This document shows positions 30,477 through 43,183 of a stretch of 64,000 nt of DNA, piece by piece. The DNA comes from Pleodorina starrii (taxonomy: Eukaryota > Chlorophyta > Chlorophyceae > Chlamydomonadales > Volvocaceae), in the NCBI GenBank assembly GCA_030267565.1, contig BRXU01000004.1, forward strand, positions 4,470,501 through 4,534,500, read 5' to 3'. The position numbers and the translations under genes were made by a program. How positions within the stretch are numbered: the stretch's first letter is position 1; each line of letters opens with the position of its first letter. The notes under the pieces were generated by a model. It searched no databases, was not told the DNA's origin, and saw only the letters and a program-made list of their open reading frames with translations.

Positions 30477-33400
30477 ATGAGCAGCTCCGCAGCCAGGAGC
30501 AGTCCGCCTGCGGCAGCAGGCAGAGAAGTGCTTGTCAAGATAAAAACTCTAGAACCAGCAACATACGAGATTCATGTGAACAGACAGGTGCGAGTGTGTT
30601 TTGGGCAATCCCACTGCCGTCAGCTCTTTCCTCACCATTGAAGTTGTGTACCCGGCGCTCTTCTCTTAGATCACAGTTGCTGATCTCAAGGTTAAGCTCG
30701 AGGGGCTCGTTCAGAATGCTCCTCCAGGCAGGCAGCGCATCATTTATCGCGGGCGCGGCCTACAGGATGAGCACACACTTCAAGAAGTCGGTGAGCCCCC
30801 CCTCCACGTCCTGCAACTTGTGATTGCCGGTTTGATGGAAATATCTAGGCCGAAGTTGCGAGTTGCGATTGGCACGGTTATGCTGTAATCCACCCGGGCT
30901 GTCGGCAAACGGCCGTTACGGGAAGCGGGGGTTGGCCCCTTTTCCCCTTTCCTCAATATAGACGCCGCTCCCTCACGCGTACGTCTTCTCGTTGGGCTGC
31001 GTTAGAGGTCTGGCGTTCCTGGGGCAGGCCTGGGTTGTCTCACACTCGCTGTCCCACGGCCGCGTAACCCACACTCTCCTCGGTGCTTCTCCAGGGGTCG
31101 AGGAGGGCGACACGCTTCACATGGTTGTGCGGCCCGCCGATGCGCCAGACCCAGCATCAGCTGGTAGGTCGCGCCGTCGCCCTATTAGGGGACGGCCAGT
31201 CTTGATGAGTTTGGGCGGGCTCGCCTCTGCATTCACGAGGATTTGCATCTGCTGGCACGCGGCTTGCGGCACGCTCCCAAAACCTATCGCAATCGCGAGG
31301 GATAATGGCCCGCTGTTTGGGAGGAGCATTGCCGTCTCTGGCCGTCTCAGGGCGTGGGGCGACGGCTGAGGCGCGCCCCTCCCTGTACCTAGGGTGGGCA
31401 AACTGCTGACCCAGATGGCACGAACGTACTCTGCATCGCGCAGCAGTGACTCTCCCAGACAGGGCGGGTATTAGGCAGCAATGACGACAGAGGCCTTGTG
31501 CCTTGATGTCGCCTGCTCTCAGATTGCACGATCCCACCACCACGGAACGGCCCTAGACCCATCCGTGCGGTTCCACCCCGCAACTTGATACGTCCCCGCT
31601 GTCCCGCAGGCGGCGCTCCCGCCCAGTCGCAGCAGGAGACGGGGCAAAACCGGCTGGAGGCTGACACGCGTCGGGTGCGTTTCCAAACTAATCTACCGGT
31701 AGTACAAGGGGCCAAGGACTTGCTCAAAGATGCTTGCTGCCGACTACAATCACTTCATGGCACCCGCAATTGTCGGCGGACATGAGCAGCGGGTCGGTGG
31801 TGGGTCGAAATCAGATGACCTTCAACATCAGCCGCCGCGTCCTGTACGCCTCATTTGTCCTCTCTCACAAGCCTGGCAGCGGTTCGAATTGGTTTGTTCT
31901 ACTGTCCCCTATAGTTGCGTCCGCCCGCTGACGTCGCCACCTCTGTTCCACCGCTGCGCTGCCATCATCTTTTATTCTTCCCTCCACCTTTTCGTCGCCG
32001 CAGATTCTGGAGCAGATCAACCAGACGATGGACCTTAACCTGGGCATGGGCATGGGCTTCAACCTTGGGAACCAGCCGGGTACGGGCGGGGGGGGAGGTG
32101 CGGATGGGGTTCGGGGCCAAGGCTGCACGGGTGCAGAGGCTAGGTATTAACGCCGTCTTGCATCCGACCCAACCACGGAAGGGCTGGAGGCTCAAGGCGA
32201 TGTGTTGAGCAGGCGAGGAGGCTGGCAGCGCAACTTGGGTTAGGGCCCCGGGCGCCAAGGAGTATCGCGTCTGCGCGCTATGGCGCAATCACCACGCACG
32301 CATGCGCTGGCATTTGAAACCCACGCACGCATGCGCTGACATTTGAAGAATCTGTTGTATGGCCGCCTGCTTTTACCCATCGGCACATCGCCTCGACAGC
32401 TTGTCGCTGCCGGACTTGCTGCACCCCCGCAGGTGGCACCGCCGCCGGCTCGGGCGGCCGCCAGCAGCCGCAGCAGCCTCCCCAGCCAGAGGCTCCGCAC
32501 CTGTTCACCAGCCTGCACCGCTTCCTGCAGCGGCTGGGCGATCAGGGCTACACGCCGACGCACGCCTTCCTCATGTCCAACGGTGAGGGGGGTCAGCGCT
32601 GCGGACCGCCGCCCCGGCCGCTACGATGGGTCCAGGCCTCGGCATCCTGCTGCCGTGCCCCCTTTCTGCCCTCTCCGCCTTGCCCCACCTACAACCCACT
32701 CTCAACCCTCCTGCCCTATCCTTGTCACGCACCTTCAGCCTGTCAGAATGCCCCATTTGGAGTGTCGCTACTCTTCCGCCTTGTGGTCCCCTGTCCTATT
32801 TCCCCCTCTCATCCCTCAACGACTGTCAATCTCTAAACCCCTCTTTTGTCCGCCCAGCCAATCCGGCCACCAGCATGCAGGCTGACTTCGAGGCGCTCAG
32901 TCGGGCCATGACAGAGCTCCTGAGCGACAGAGACCTGCCGGAGCCGGTGGCGGCGATGAGGGAGGAGGCGCGCAGGGACCCGGCGGGGCGCGGCCAGCCG
33001 CCGCAGCATCAGCAGCAGTCGGAGCAGGCGCAGGGGACAGCGGCGCAGCGGGGGAGCGCGGCTGGCGCGGAGGCGAGAGCGACGGCGGGTGCGGATGCAG
33101 GGGCGGGTGGGGCAGGCGAGCTTCGGGACCGGGGGCCACATCGGCGGTCATTGCTGAGAGCGAAAACGAGAGCGAACGCGAGTGCTTTCGGTTTTGTTTG
33201 AGGCATCCGCGCCTGCCGCTGGCTGATGGGGAAGTACCGGTACCGGCACCGTGCAGCGGAGCAGCCACCGTCGTGTGCTCAATGCCGTCGATGTGGCCTT
33301 GGCCCCGCGAGCGCCTACATCTGCCGCCGCCGCTGCGGCTGCGGCTGCTGCTGCCTCTGTGGCTGCAGGTGAGGGGCGGCAGGGCTCCGCAGCCGGAGCA

Positions 33401-36400
33401 GGCGCGGAGGGCAGGCGCCGCCGGACCCAGGCAACCGGCGAGGCGGAGCTGTCGGGCGTGAACTACGGTTACCGGTAAGCAGGGACGGGAACAGGTGCCG
33501 GAGCTCCTCGTCTGAGCTGGCAGCAGCTCGCCGGTTTGCCTCTTCCGTTGCGCTTGCGTGCATGCACGGCTCGCGCTTGCGCGAATGCGCACTCCCACCC
33601 CCACTCCCACCCCCACTCGCTCCCCCAGCCTTACCAACAACAACCCACATCACAGGAACAAAGCATGCGCGATTTCGCTAGCTACCTCCCCCGCTCTGCC
33701 ACCCCTACGGTTGCGACCCGCCACGTAAATCAGCATGGCAGCCGTCCCAATTGCACCGTGTTCTTCCTCTCATCGCACGGCCCTGCCCCGCAGCTACGTG
33801 CCCCTGGCTGCCGCCTCGCTGGCTGCGCTGCTGGACCGCTCCCTGGCGCACCTGGAGGGCGGCCTGGCGCAGCAGCTGCGCGGCGGGGCGACCCTGTCCT
33901 ACGCGCTGGCGGCAAACCCGCAGGCCGACCGGGAGACACGGCGGGAGGCGTCGGTGAGCTGCGCAGCGGGGTGCGTTGACGCAAGCATCTGTGGGCAAGA
34001 TTTCCATTTTTGAGGGCGGGCACGCGGCTCCCTCTTGCTCTCCGGTCCCGCACCTGACCCCCTTGTTTTGCAGGCCCGAATTGATTGGCAACGCATCAGT
34101 GTGCCTCCCATGATGACACCAGTCTGACTCCCTTGGTTGCGTGTCGGTTGCGTGTCGCTGCACGAGTGTACCGCACCGGAAGTGGGGTTTTGGGGATGTG
34201 GTCGCAGTGCGGGCTGCCAGCGTTGTGCTGAGCATCGAACGCCGCGCGGCGCCGTGCCTGCCAGTCAACACCCGCGCGCCCTCGGGGTAGCTTGCAAGCA
34301 CACAGCTACACCAGTGCACTTCGCCAAAGAAACTCCCTTCTCGCCCCAACCCAGCGGCGGATGCACCTGCTGGGTGACCACCTGAATGCGGCGGCGGCGC
34401 TGCTGGTGGACCTGTCGCGAGCGGCCATGGCCACCGCCGCGGCGCTCGACGACAGCCCGCGGACGCTGGCCGCCAACACCGCCGCCGCCGTGCTGCCGGA
34501 CGGTAAGCACCTAAACCGTCGATCGCGGGATGCCGGGTGTGGGGGTGTGCAAGCGCTCCTTGGGTGAACGACCCAGTTCGCCGTGGTTGCCGAGGCGAGA
34601 GAACGTGCGGCGTTGGGCGGTGCCCGTTGCATACTGAAGTCATTGCCCGGGATGTGGTGATGCAACGTGGTCGCGTGCCCCTTTGGGGCCCAAGCGCGCA
34701 AGGCGCCTCGCCGCCCCAGCGAGCAGCGCAACAGGGCACACTGAGGCAGGGAAGGCGTCCCACTCCCCACCCCAAACCCCAGCCACTGAACAACTACGCT
34801 CTGCAGCCCCGCCCTGGGTCCTGAGTCCGGTCACCAACGTCGCCTCCGTTCCACCGCTGCGCCCTCTTTCTCATCTTCATTACCCATCCGCCCAGGCACC
34901 GGCGCGGAGCTTCCGCCCATGCTGCCGCGCCGCGCCGTCCGCGGCGGCGGCGTCGCGCCCGGCGGCGTGGACCTGGGCGGCTTGATGGGCCCGATGGGCG
35001 GCTTCATGGACGTCATCGGTGCGCAGTTCACGGTGCCCATGGGGCCCGAGGGGCCCCTGGGGGGCCCGGAGGCGGCCGCCGTTGGCGGCGGCGGCGCGGC
35101 GCCAGGCGGCGCCGCCCCAGGGTCCCGGGGCCAGCCGCCGGGCGGCGGCGTGGCGGTTGGCACCATGCACATCGACCTCGGAGACCTACCCAGCATGCCC
35201 GGGGGCCTCGGCGGCTTGCTCAACAACATCATCAGCGCTGTCACGGGTGGCGCGATGCCGGCGGCGCCGCCGCCAGGCGGCGGTGTTGGCGGCGGCGGCG
35301 CGGCTGGTGCCGCGCCGCGCGGCGGGGCCGGGGGGCCGGCGCCTGGCGGCGGCGGGGAGGCTCGCCGGCCGCGTGAGACGCCGCTGAGCCTGCTGATGCC
35401 GGCATTGACGTCGGTGGCGGGCAGCATCGCGGCCGCGGTTATGCAGTCGCTAGCGGGCCGCGGCGTGCAGCCACACATGGTGAGTGGGTGGGTGCCTCTT
35501 TTGCCGTCCCGTCCTTCAAGACCTGCGTCTGTGGCCCGGACGGCTTTGCGGCCGACAACGCTCTCTTGATGCTGCCCATGCGGTGTCTCGCCCCTGCGGT
35601 CCTTCCCCGCTGTACTACTCCTTGGCTGCTGTCCCCTTGTCCTGCAGCTGCTGGATGCGGTCAGCCGGACGCTGTCGGAGCACATGAACCACGTCATGAA
35701 CGTGCTGACGGCCCGATGGGAAGGCCTGCAGCGGGCGGCGGCGCGCCAGCGGAGAGCGGCGCGCGCAACGCCCGCGCAGCCGCCGGAGCAGCAGCAGCCG
35801 GAGCAGCAGCAGCAGGCGCAGGAGCCGCCCACCGGCGAGCAGGTGTGTGGGCGGTGGCTTGGGCGTCCGGGGCACCGGGCCAGTGGCGCTCGGGGCACCG
35901 GGCCAGGTCTCCGCATGGATCCGCGGTAGGGCAGGTGGGGCATCCCAGTCTGCCCGGCGCTACGTGTTCCCAACTGCTGGCCATCACCAGAGTATTGCCC
36001 TGGAAGGACGTTGTAGTCGGCTTATTGCTTTCCACGCTTACTGAGGTATTCAGAATCCAGCGAGACCGCGGCAGCTCTATCCTGCCGCTTACCTCAACGA
36101 AATAAGCACTCTCGATCCGCAGCGCGCCGAAGTCCTTGTAGAAAGTCTTACGATTGCGACAAGCCCACCGCTCCACAGTCCCCAGTCTTAAGAGCTTTTC
36201 GCCGCCCGCATTTGCGCCCATAGGCGCCGTCTGCTGGCGCCGCCGCCTCCGCGGGCGCTGGCGCCCCTGCTGCATCCGCTGGCGGCCAGTCGGCTGCCGC
36301 CGCCGCCTCCGACCCGCTGGAGGAGTTCCGGCCGGTGGCCCGCCTCATCAACCAGCTTTTCCCCTCATGGGAGACTGTGCTACAGGCGCCCACAGGTGCG

Positions 36401-39400
36401 ATGGGGTTGGTGCTGGCGGTGGGCCTTGGGCAGTGGCGCAGTTCTAGCTGCAGCGAGGGCAGTCGGGGGGGGAGGGAAGGTGCAGCGGCCGCGGTCCCGT
36501 GCCATTCTCTGCCCCCGGCAGAGGGCGGCGGCCACTCCGCGTAGCGGACTTGGTGCCTTGTGACGCGTCGGCACCCGCCGAGATTCGAATGTTTGGGGGC
36601 CTGGGAAGCTGTCCGCATGGCAGCGGCTTCTCATTCTGGGGGAGGGCAGCCGCGCATCTGCTGTCTGCGGAGTTGGGCACCGTCCGTAACCCTCCCTCCA
36701 CCTGCACCTCCACTTACACGCCTTGCTCAGAGGCTAGCGACGAGGAGGAGGAGGAGGACGAAGGGGAGGAGGGCGAAGACGAGGACGGCAGCAGCGGCCG
36801 GGAGGGCGAGGCGCCGGAGGCGGCGCCTGGCGCCGAGCCGCCGCAGCGTGCACAGCGGCCGCGGCGGCGGCGCGGCGGCGACGCGACGGCGGCGGCTGGT
36901 GGCGACTCGGAGGCGCAGCGGCGCGCGGCGCTGGACGAGGAGATGAGCGCCATGGTGCGCATGCTGCTACCCACCATGGTCGGCAGCATCGGCCGCAGCG
37001 TGGCGCAGAGCGTGGTGGCGGCGGTGGCGCCGGAGGCGGCCAGAAGCGGCTCGCTGGACGGCCAGCAGGTGTGCGTGTGTGGGAGTGGTGGGTGCGTGCT
37101 TGCCCTCACAGATTTCGCATGTGCGACTGATGGCGAGCTGATGCTGAAGGAGAGGAAGGCGCGAAACAAGGGTGTGACAATATATGCAGGGCCTGCTGTG
37201 TATGTACGGTATGTGGGGCGTGGTGAGGCGCACGTGGTCACGCTTCGCGTAGCTGTTGAGATTCCTCTTACGGTGCCGTCGCGCTTGATGCCGTCGCGCT
37301 GCCTCATAAGCCCCCTCCCTAGGCAAATGTTTCGCCGCTATCGGGTTTCAACACCAGCAGTACACGTCGTGCCTCCCCTCCCCCCTCGTCTTTTTTGCAA
37401 ATTCGTTCTTACAAATTCACTCTTCAAACCCCCGTCGTCCCCTCGTCCCCCCGGCTCCGCTTTTTCCTGTTGTCCTCTTTCAACCCCCTCCTTTTCCTCC
37501 TCCTCTTCCTCCCCCCCCCCAGTTGGCCCTGGTGGTGCTCCAGACGCTGGTGGCCCGACTGGACGGGGTGGCCAATCTGCTGCTGTCTAACTGGGGCCGC
37601 ATCTCCTCGGGACTGGAGCAGGTGTGTGTGGGGACCTGGGGAGGGGAGGGAGGAGCCGGGACTCCTGCCTCTGATTGCGGTCCGATTCAACCGGCTGCTG
37701 CAATCTACCGTATGTTCCCTTGCGCCCAATTCGCTCCGCGCCGATGTGGTCGTACCTGATTCGTCCTGCAGATCGAGTCGGGCAGTGGGGCCGCCAGCGC
37801 CGTCGACATGATGTCGCAGATGGTCAACCTGGCGGCCAGCATCATGGGGGGCGGACCGGCGCCGCCGCAGGCGGCGCCGAGGGCCGCCGCGCCGCAGCCG
37901 GCGCCGGCGCCTGCAGCGGCACCTGCAAGCGCCTCACCCGCGACACCCCCACCTGCGCCCGCAGCGGCAACAACTCCCGCGGCGCCGGCGGCGCCGTCGA
38001 CAGCTGCGTCCGCAGCACCAGCCGCCGCGGCGTCAACGACGCCCTCGGATGCGGCTCCGGCGACGCCTTCGGCGCCAGCTGACGTCGCGGCGGCCGCTAT
38101 CCCTGCTCCTGCGCCGGCTTCTGCAACCCCTGCCGCAGCGCAGGAACAGCCTTCCGGCGCCACTCCCTCGTCAGCCCTGCCAACGGCAGCCGCTCCGGAA
38201 CCGGGGACGTCCAGTGGCAGCGGTGGCGCGGACGCCGCCGGCGTGGGCTCGGCTGGGGCCGACGCGGCGCCTGCCGCGCCGTCCTCCGCCCCCAAAGGCC
38301 TCGGCCTGGGCCTCCGCCCGCCGGCGCCGAAGAAGAAGCCCGCACCGCCTGCGGCCGCTGCCGCCGCGACGGGCGCTGCAACGTCAGCGGCGGCTGCGCC
38401 GCCGGCGGCGCCTGCCGGCGCCGAGGCCCGCGCCCCAGCACCAGCAGCGGCGGCGCCGCAGTCTGGTGCTGCTGCTGCGCGTGGTGGTGGTGGAGGCGGG
38501 GCCGTCGCGGCTCGCGGTGGTCGGGGTGAGGGGGCCGGCTCCGCGGATCCGCTGGACGGCCTGATGGACATGATGGAGCAGGTGCTGGGCACCCTGGACC
38601 CCGGCAGCGCAGGTGCGTGCTGTCTGCTGTGCAGGGCCGCGCGCGTGACCGGGGAGGAAGTGGTGGACGGACGAGCGAGGCGTTAATAGGGACGGCACCG
38701 AGTGGGTCCGGGCTGTAGGAAACGGGTTACCACACCGCGCGCGAATCCAACCCTCGCTCACTGCGCCGCCCAGCCGCAACGCCTACTACGCCAATTCCCA
38801 ATGCCGCCTGCGTGCTGCCTTCCTTGTCCTGTTGTGCCTCACAGGCGGTGCCGGAGGAGGCGGAGCCGGCGGTGGCGGTGGTGGTGGCGGGCTGGGTGGG
38901 CTGCTGCAGGTTGCGCAGGGCATCGTGTCCGACCCCGCCATGCAGCCCATGATCGGCAACATGATGAACATGGTGCTGGGCGGAGGAGGCGGTGGTGGCG
39001 CTGCGGGTGCAGGCGGAGGCGGTGGGCTGGGTGGGTTGCTGGGGAGCCTCCTGGGCGGGCTGCCGCCGGCGCCGGGGGCGGGCGTAGGCGGCGGCCGCGC
39101 CGCGGCGGCGGCAGCCGCCGCCGCGGCGGCGCCTGTGGGCTACGAGGTTCTGTCGGAGGTACTGGGGGCGGAGGAGGGGGGGCGCTGGCGGGCGCTGATC
39201 GAGCGGGATGTGGAGGCTATGCAGGAGCACGTGCGGGCGGCGCAGGAGGAGCACAGCGCCATCTACCAGCGTGGCGTGCCCAGCCGGCGTGCGGGGCTGC
39301 TGTCGGCGCTGGGCGGCGGGGCGGATAGGGGTGGCGAGGAGGAAGGGGAGGAGGAGGGCGACGAGGAGGAGGAGTTTCAGGATAGCGTGGAAGGGGAGAC

Positions 39401-39422
39401 GGAGGGGAACGCGGCGGGGTGA
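30477..39422 (+). CDS. BAG6/scythe-like ubiquitin-like protein
   Basis: Confident exons: 30477-30587, 30670-30790, 31095-31163, 31610-31674, 32004-32079, 32433-32582, from 32858, to 33474, 33794-33953, 34355-34502, 34896-35479, 35648-35842, 36224-36395, 36731-37068, 37523-37621, 37772-38612 and 38845-39422. Not settled: the junction between about 32948 and 33268, and a possible small exon at 34074. The product is about 1,330 aa. Exons 1-3 encode a ubiquitin-like domain (VLVKIKTLEPATYEIHV; RQRIIYRGRGLQDEHTLQEV; HMVVRP), the order seen in BAG6/scythe. Further helical blocks (LFTSLHRFLQRLG, MSQMVNLAASIMGG, VAQGIVSDPAMQPMIGN) are separated by long Ala/Pro/Gly stretches and an acidic patch. BAG6 chaperones hydrophobic and tail-anchored clients for membrane insertion or proteasomal decay. 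Another UBL shuttle such as a ubiquilin is less likely from length. TGTAA lies at 39789. Confidence 0.75.
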
Positions 39423-40239
39423 TTGGAGGAGCCGGGGGGTCGTTGGGGCGTGGGGTTGTCAGGATTTTAGTCCGGACCGCTGATGTCGCGGGTTTAGGCA
39501 GGGGGTATGCTCTTCGGCGTGTTGGCTGTTTGGCGGGTTTACCTTTGCAGGAAGGTGTCATTGAATGCAGCAGGGGGATGTTTCGCCGCGGTCGCAGCTG
39601 AGAGCCGCAGTCTTGGCGCTTGCGGAATGGAGCACGGGCATACGCGATCTGAGCAGGAATGGTTCGAAGTTGGGATCCATGAAGTGCGCGATCTTTGTGG
39701 TAAAGAGTTGCCTCGAGGTTCCGATATGTTTGCCATGTTGACTGTTGTCTTCATTGCAGGTTGATTTGGCAGCATGCAGCCTAAAGGATGTAACCAAACG
39801 CGCAAGGTAGCGTCGATTGCTTCCCAAATCGGCTCCTAGGTTGCCAATTTGCTGTTACAAAATACTCAATTGAGCAGAACCCTGTTCCTTGTCTAGGGCT
39901 TCAGCACCAAAAATCTCTCGAACAAGTTCGCCGCTTTTCTGACCCGCGGGTCGGTGATCATTTCCTTCCGACACACGCAGCAGCCAACCACCGGCGGTAC
40001 TGCGCCCACAGACCGCATTGGGAATTCAAGAACATTCCAACATAGTTTGGGATACGCAAAATATACTCCTGGTCTGCAGACTTCCAAGAATTTTTCCTTC
40101 GGGTAGCATCGAGACAGGCAGCGTACCAGGACAAAAAACATAGCGGGTCCCTTGTCCTTTGAGCCCCATCAGTCCAGCTTCCTTTACCCTGCGGCAGCGA
40201 CGCTATCAAGTTCCAAGTACCTTTCCCAGCACCACCATC
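39423..40239. other. intergenic
   Basis: 3' flank of the BAG6-like gene (TGTAA at 39789-39793, about 370 nt after the stop) and 5' flank of the next plus-strand gene. No other exon was supported. Confidence 0.5.
39789..39793 (+). terminator. TGTAA polyadenylation signal
   Basis: A TGTAA was noticed about 370 nt downstream of the BAG6-like stop codon and is a plausible 3' end signal. Confidence 0.45.
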
Positions 40240-41591
40240 ATGGCGTCTAACGAGCCTCCTCCGGGATCGCACGGCACAGCGGGCTCGTCGGTCGAGCCCG
40301 GCTCGAGCCCGGCTGCCAAGCAGCAGCACCAGACTGTGTCCCCAAAGGCAGGCGGCAAGAAGCAAAAGCTAACCACAGAGCCTCACGGCTACCTGGCCGA
40401 CAAGCTCGCGACGTTCGTGCGGGCGGTCAAGCAGCTGACGCGACGCGGCAAGGAGGGCAAGGCCCGCGGCGCCGGCAGTGAGGCCGCGACCTCTGTTGGC
40501 GGTGAAACAGGTAGCCAGCCATACATCCGTCTTGTCAACCAAAAGCCAGACTCTGCTCGCGCTTCCGTCTTTGCCTCGACCTGGCCTCGGCTCAACTCGC
40601 ACAACCCGCACACATCATAAGGAGTTCAACTACTGCCGCATACCGCAAGCCCAGCTGCGCGGCGAACGGCCGCTCCCACAACCCCACACCGCAACGAGGC
40701 ACGCACGAAACTTTGGCCCCCACCTCCTCGCCGCGCCCCTCCCGCTCTCCCGTCGTCCTCAATCATGCCCGCGTAGCGACTGTCCAGGAGCAGACGGCGG
40801 GCTCCGCAGCCGGCCTGGCGCCGCCGCCGGCGGCGCCCGAGGGCGAGGCCCCCACCGCCGCCGCTGGCGGCGGCGGCGGCTCAGTGCGCCGCACGGCCAC
40901 CGGCCCGACGCCTGGCGGCGGCGGCAGCGGCGGTGGCGGCGGCAGCGGCGGCAGCGGCAGTGGTTTGATGGCGCAGGTGCACCAGCACGAGGCCGCGGAC
41001 CAGCTGCACACGCCGTTGTCCACTCCAGAGAAGCTGCGCAACGCGGTGGTGGGTTCTGCGTCCCCATGGCGTACCGTGCATGCGCCGTGCAGGTGCCGGG
41101 GTGGCACTGCCTTGGCTGTCGTGTCACGGACGTACCGGTCCGTCGTGTCGCGCAGCCTACTTCGCGTGCAACACCATGTGGTCGGCCCGTGAAAAAGTGG
41201 AGTGCTGCCACGCCTGCGTCTGCGACGGTGCGTGAGAACCACGACAAAAGGCACACAAGATGCAGAGCGGCTCACTGTCTTTCGCCCAGGGGCTACGGCA
41301 AACCCCACACAGGGCGCCTGAGGGCAACGGGCACAACTTCCCCCCCACACTACTCCCGTCCCCGCCCGCCCGCCTGCTGGCCTCCCCCCCTCCCTTCCCC
41401 CCACTTGACCCCCTTGTCAGGTGAGCACGGTGGAGCACGCTCTGGATGAGGCCGCTGCGCTGCAGTCCAGTCTGGGCGCTGCCACCGCGGAGGAGCTGCG
41501 GCAGTTCCGACAGGAGGCGCACCGCGGCCCCGCACTCACCACCACCGGCGGACTGCCGCTGGAGGAGGGCACCGGGGAGCAGCGCGGCTGA
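40240..41591 (+). CDS. small protein of unknown function
   Basis: Three exons: 40240-40510, 40777-41048 and 41421-41591; GT-AG, phases 1 and 0 close, 237 aa. I do not recognise the family. The N-terminus (MASNEPPPGSHGTAGSS) is Pro/Ser-rich and not a clear targeting peptide. A basic helical block follows (GYLADKLATFVRAVKQL), then a Gly/Ser linker, then a C-terminal helical region (LRNAVVSTVEHALDEAAAL, TAEELRQFRQEAH) that could form a short coiled coil. The size and helix pattern would suit a subunit of a small complex, but that is a guess. The acceptor at 40777 is chosen because it alone keeps phase with exon 1. Confidence 0.6.
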
Positions 41592-43183
41592 AGGGGATAA
41601 AGGAGAGAGAAGAAAGGAAGCAAGAGATGGGAGAAAAAGCGAAAGGAGGGAAGGGAGGCTGCAGGGAGGGAGCAGGGTCCCGCGGTGATGCGTGGCGCGG
41701 GAGGGAGGTGTGGCGGTGGCGTGGTGGAAGGGAAGAGCAGGTGACAGACGGGCCGGCGATAGCGGTCCGTCGCGCCGGTGGGAGCGGAGGTGATAGCGGC
41801 GGCGGCGGCGACGGCGCGGTTGCGGTGCCGGCTGGGACCGGCGCGGCGCTGAAGGAGACGGTTCGAGTTGACGGTCTGAATGTGGCGGTTTATGGATTGC
41901 AGCTGTTTAGTCGTTGGTTTCATTGGCGAAAGCGGAAGGCGGTTGGTTAGGGCGTTGTGTTGTCGCGTGTGACCTTTGCCACCGGCTTGCATGTGGAGGG
42001 TCGGTGGCTGCGGGACTTTCCCGGCGTCTTGTCGTTGCTGATTTTTTCGTTGACTGGCCGTGCGTTGAGCACGCCCTTGGTCAGTGCCGCCGGAAGTGAC
42101 TCGACGCATGATGCGCTGTTGTTGCTGCGCATGCCTAAATAAGGCTTTTCCTGCTGACGAGACCAGCAGGACGTTGCTAGAAAGCGTGTGAGAGGCGTTG
42201 TCCGCACATGGGATATGACATGGGACATGACAAGAGGTTGAAAAGAGGGTTTCTGGTCTGGGACAAGCTGTCTCGCAACAGCACACCGGCACCGTCCGTG
42301 CTTTACTTCAGCACGGCAGCAGCGACAGCTGGCCCGGCCTCCCAACACCAATGACGTACATACTGCCGTACATCTCCACCCAGAAGAGCGGCGGGCGGCA
42401 GCCGCAAAGCGGGCACGAGTGTACCAAACGCTGGAGCTTACCGTATTGCCTCATCCCAACACCGTCCTCGCGAACACCCCAACGCAGTAACACCACCATT
42501 ACTGGAGCGCGCCCAAGAGGACGATCGCAAGGCTGCAGTGACGCCTTTGAGAAGCGTCCGCTGCGGACAACGCCCCCCCCCCTCATTGCGGTTCGCGCCC
42601 GCCGCCAGAAGGACAGCGCACAAACCAGCCCACCCCGTCCCACTCCCTCTCCTGTACCGGCCCGGATCTGCTTCGCCCGCAACATCCTCCCGCAACCGAC
42701 TCCCACCAGGTTCGACCAGTCTACATGCCTAGCTTCCTCTGCCAGTAAGCAAGCATGTCTGCACCTGCCAACACCGAATCTGCTCAGTGTCACATGCACG
42801 CCATCCCCCGCACCCGAGCCTTCTCATGCAAATCCTCTCCAACAAGCGCCTCTCTTCATGCCGAATCCTCCCACGACCGACACACCTCGTGCCGAACCCT
42901 CCCACAACTGACTCTTCTCATGCCGAATCCTACGTCACCGGCGTGTGGCACCACCACCACCTTCCCAACGACCCGACCCACCCCAAAATCTCCGGTTGAG
43001 CTCTTCCCCGCCTCTCTAGACCCCCCCCACCCACACGCACGACCACACCAACCACGACTGCCCCCTTCCCACCTTCGGACTATCTCAGGCACAGCCCCAC
43101 GTCACAGCCAAAGGACTGCCCCGCCCCGGAGCCGGGTTATTCAACAATTCCACACAAACATCACGAGGGCCGTGGCGGCGGCC
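41592..43183. other. intergenic, low-complexity
   Basis: Convergent 3' flanks. Around 42660-42960 there is a degenerate tandem repeat of about 40 bp built on CATGCCGAATCCTCCCAC-like units. Long open frames across it have no domain and shift with the repeat. No exon was supported. Confidence 0.5.

Noticed and set aside
31734..31931. An extra exon of the BAG6-like gene (reading SGSVVGRNQMTFN)
   Set aside because: The exons on either side (ending 31674 and starting 32004) join in phase without it, and no good donor was seen; it cannot be excluded without cDNA.
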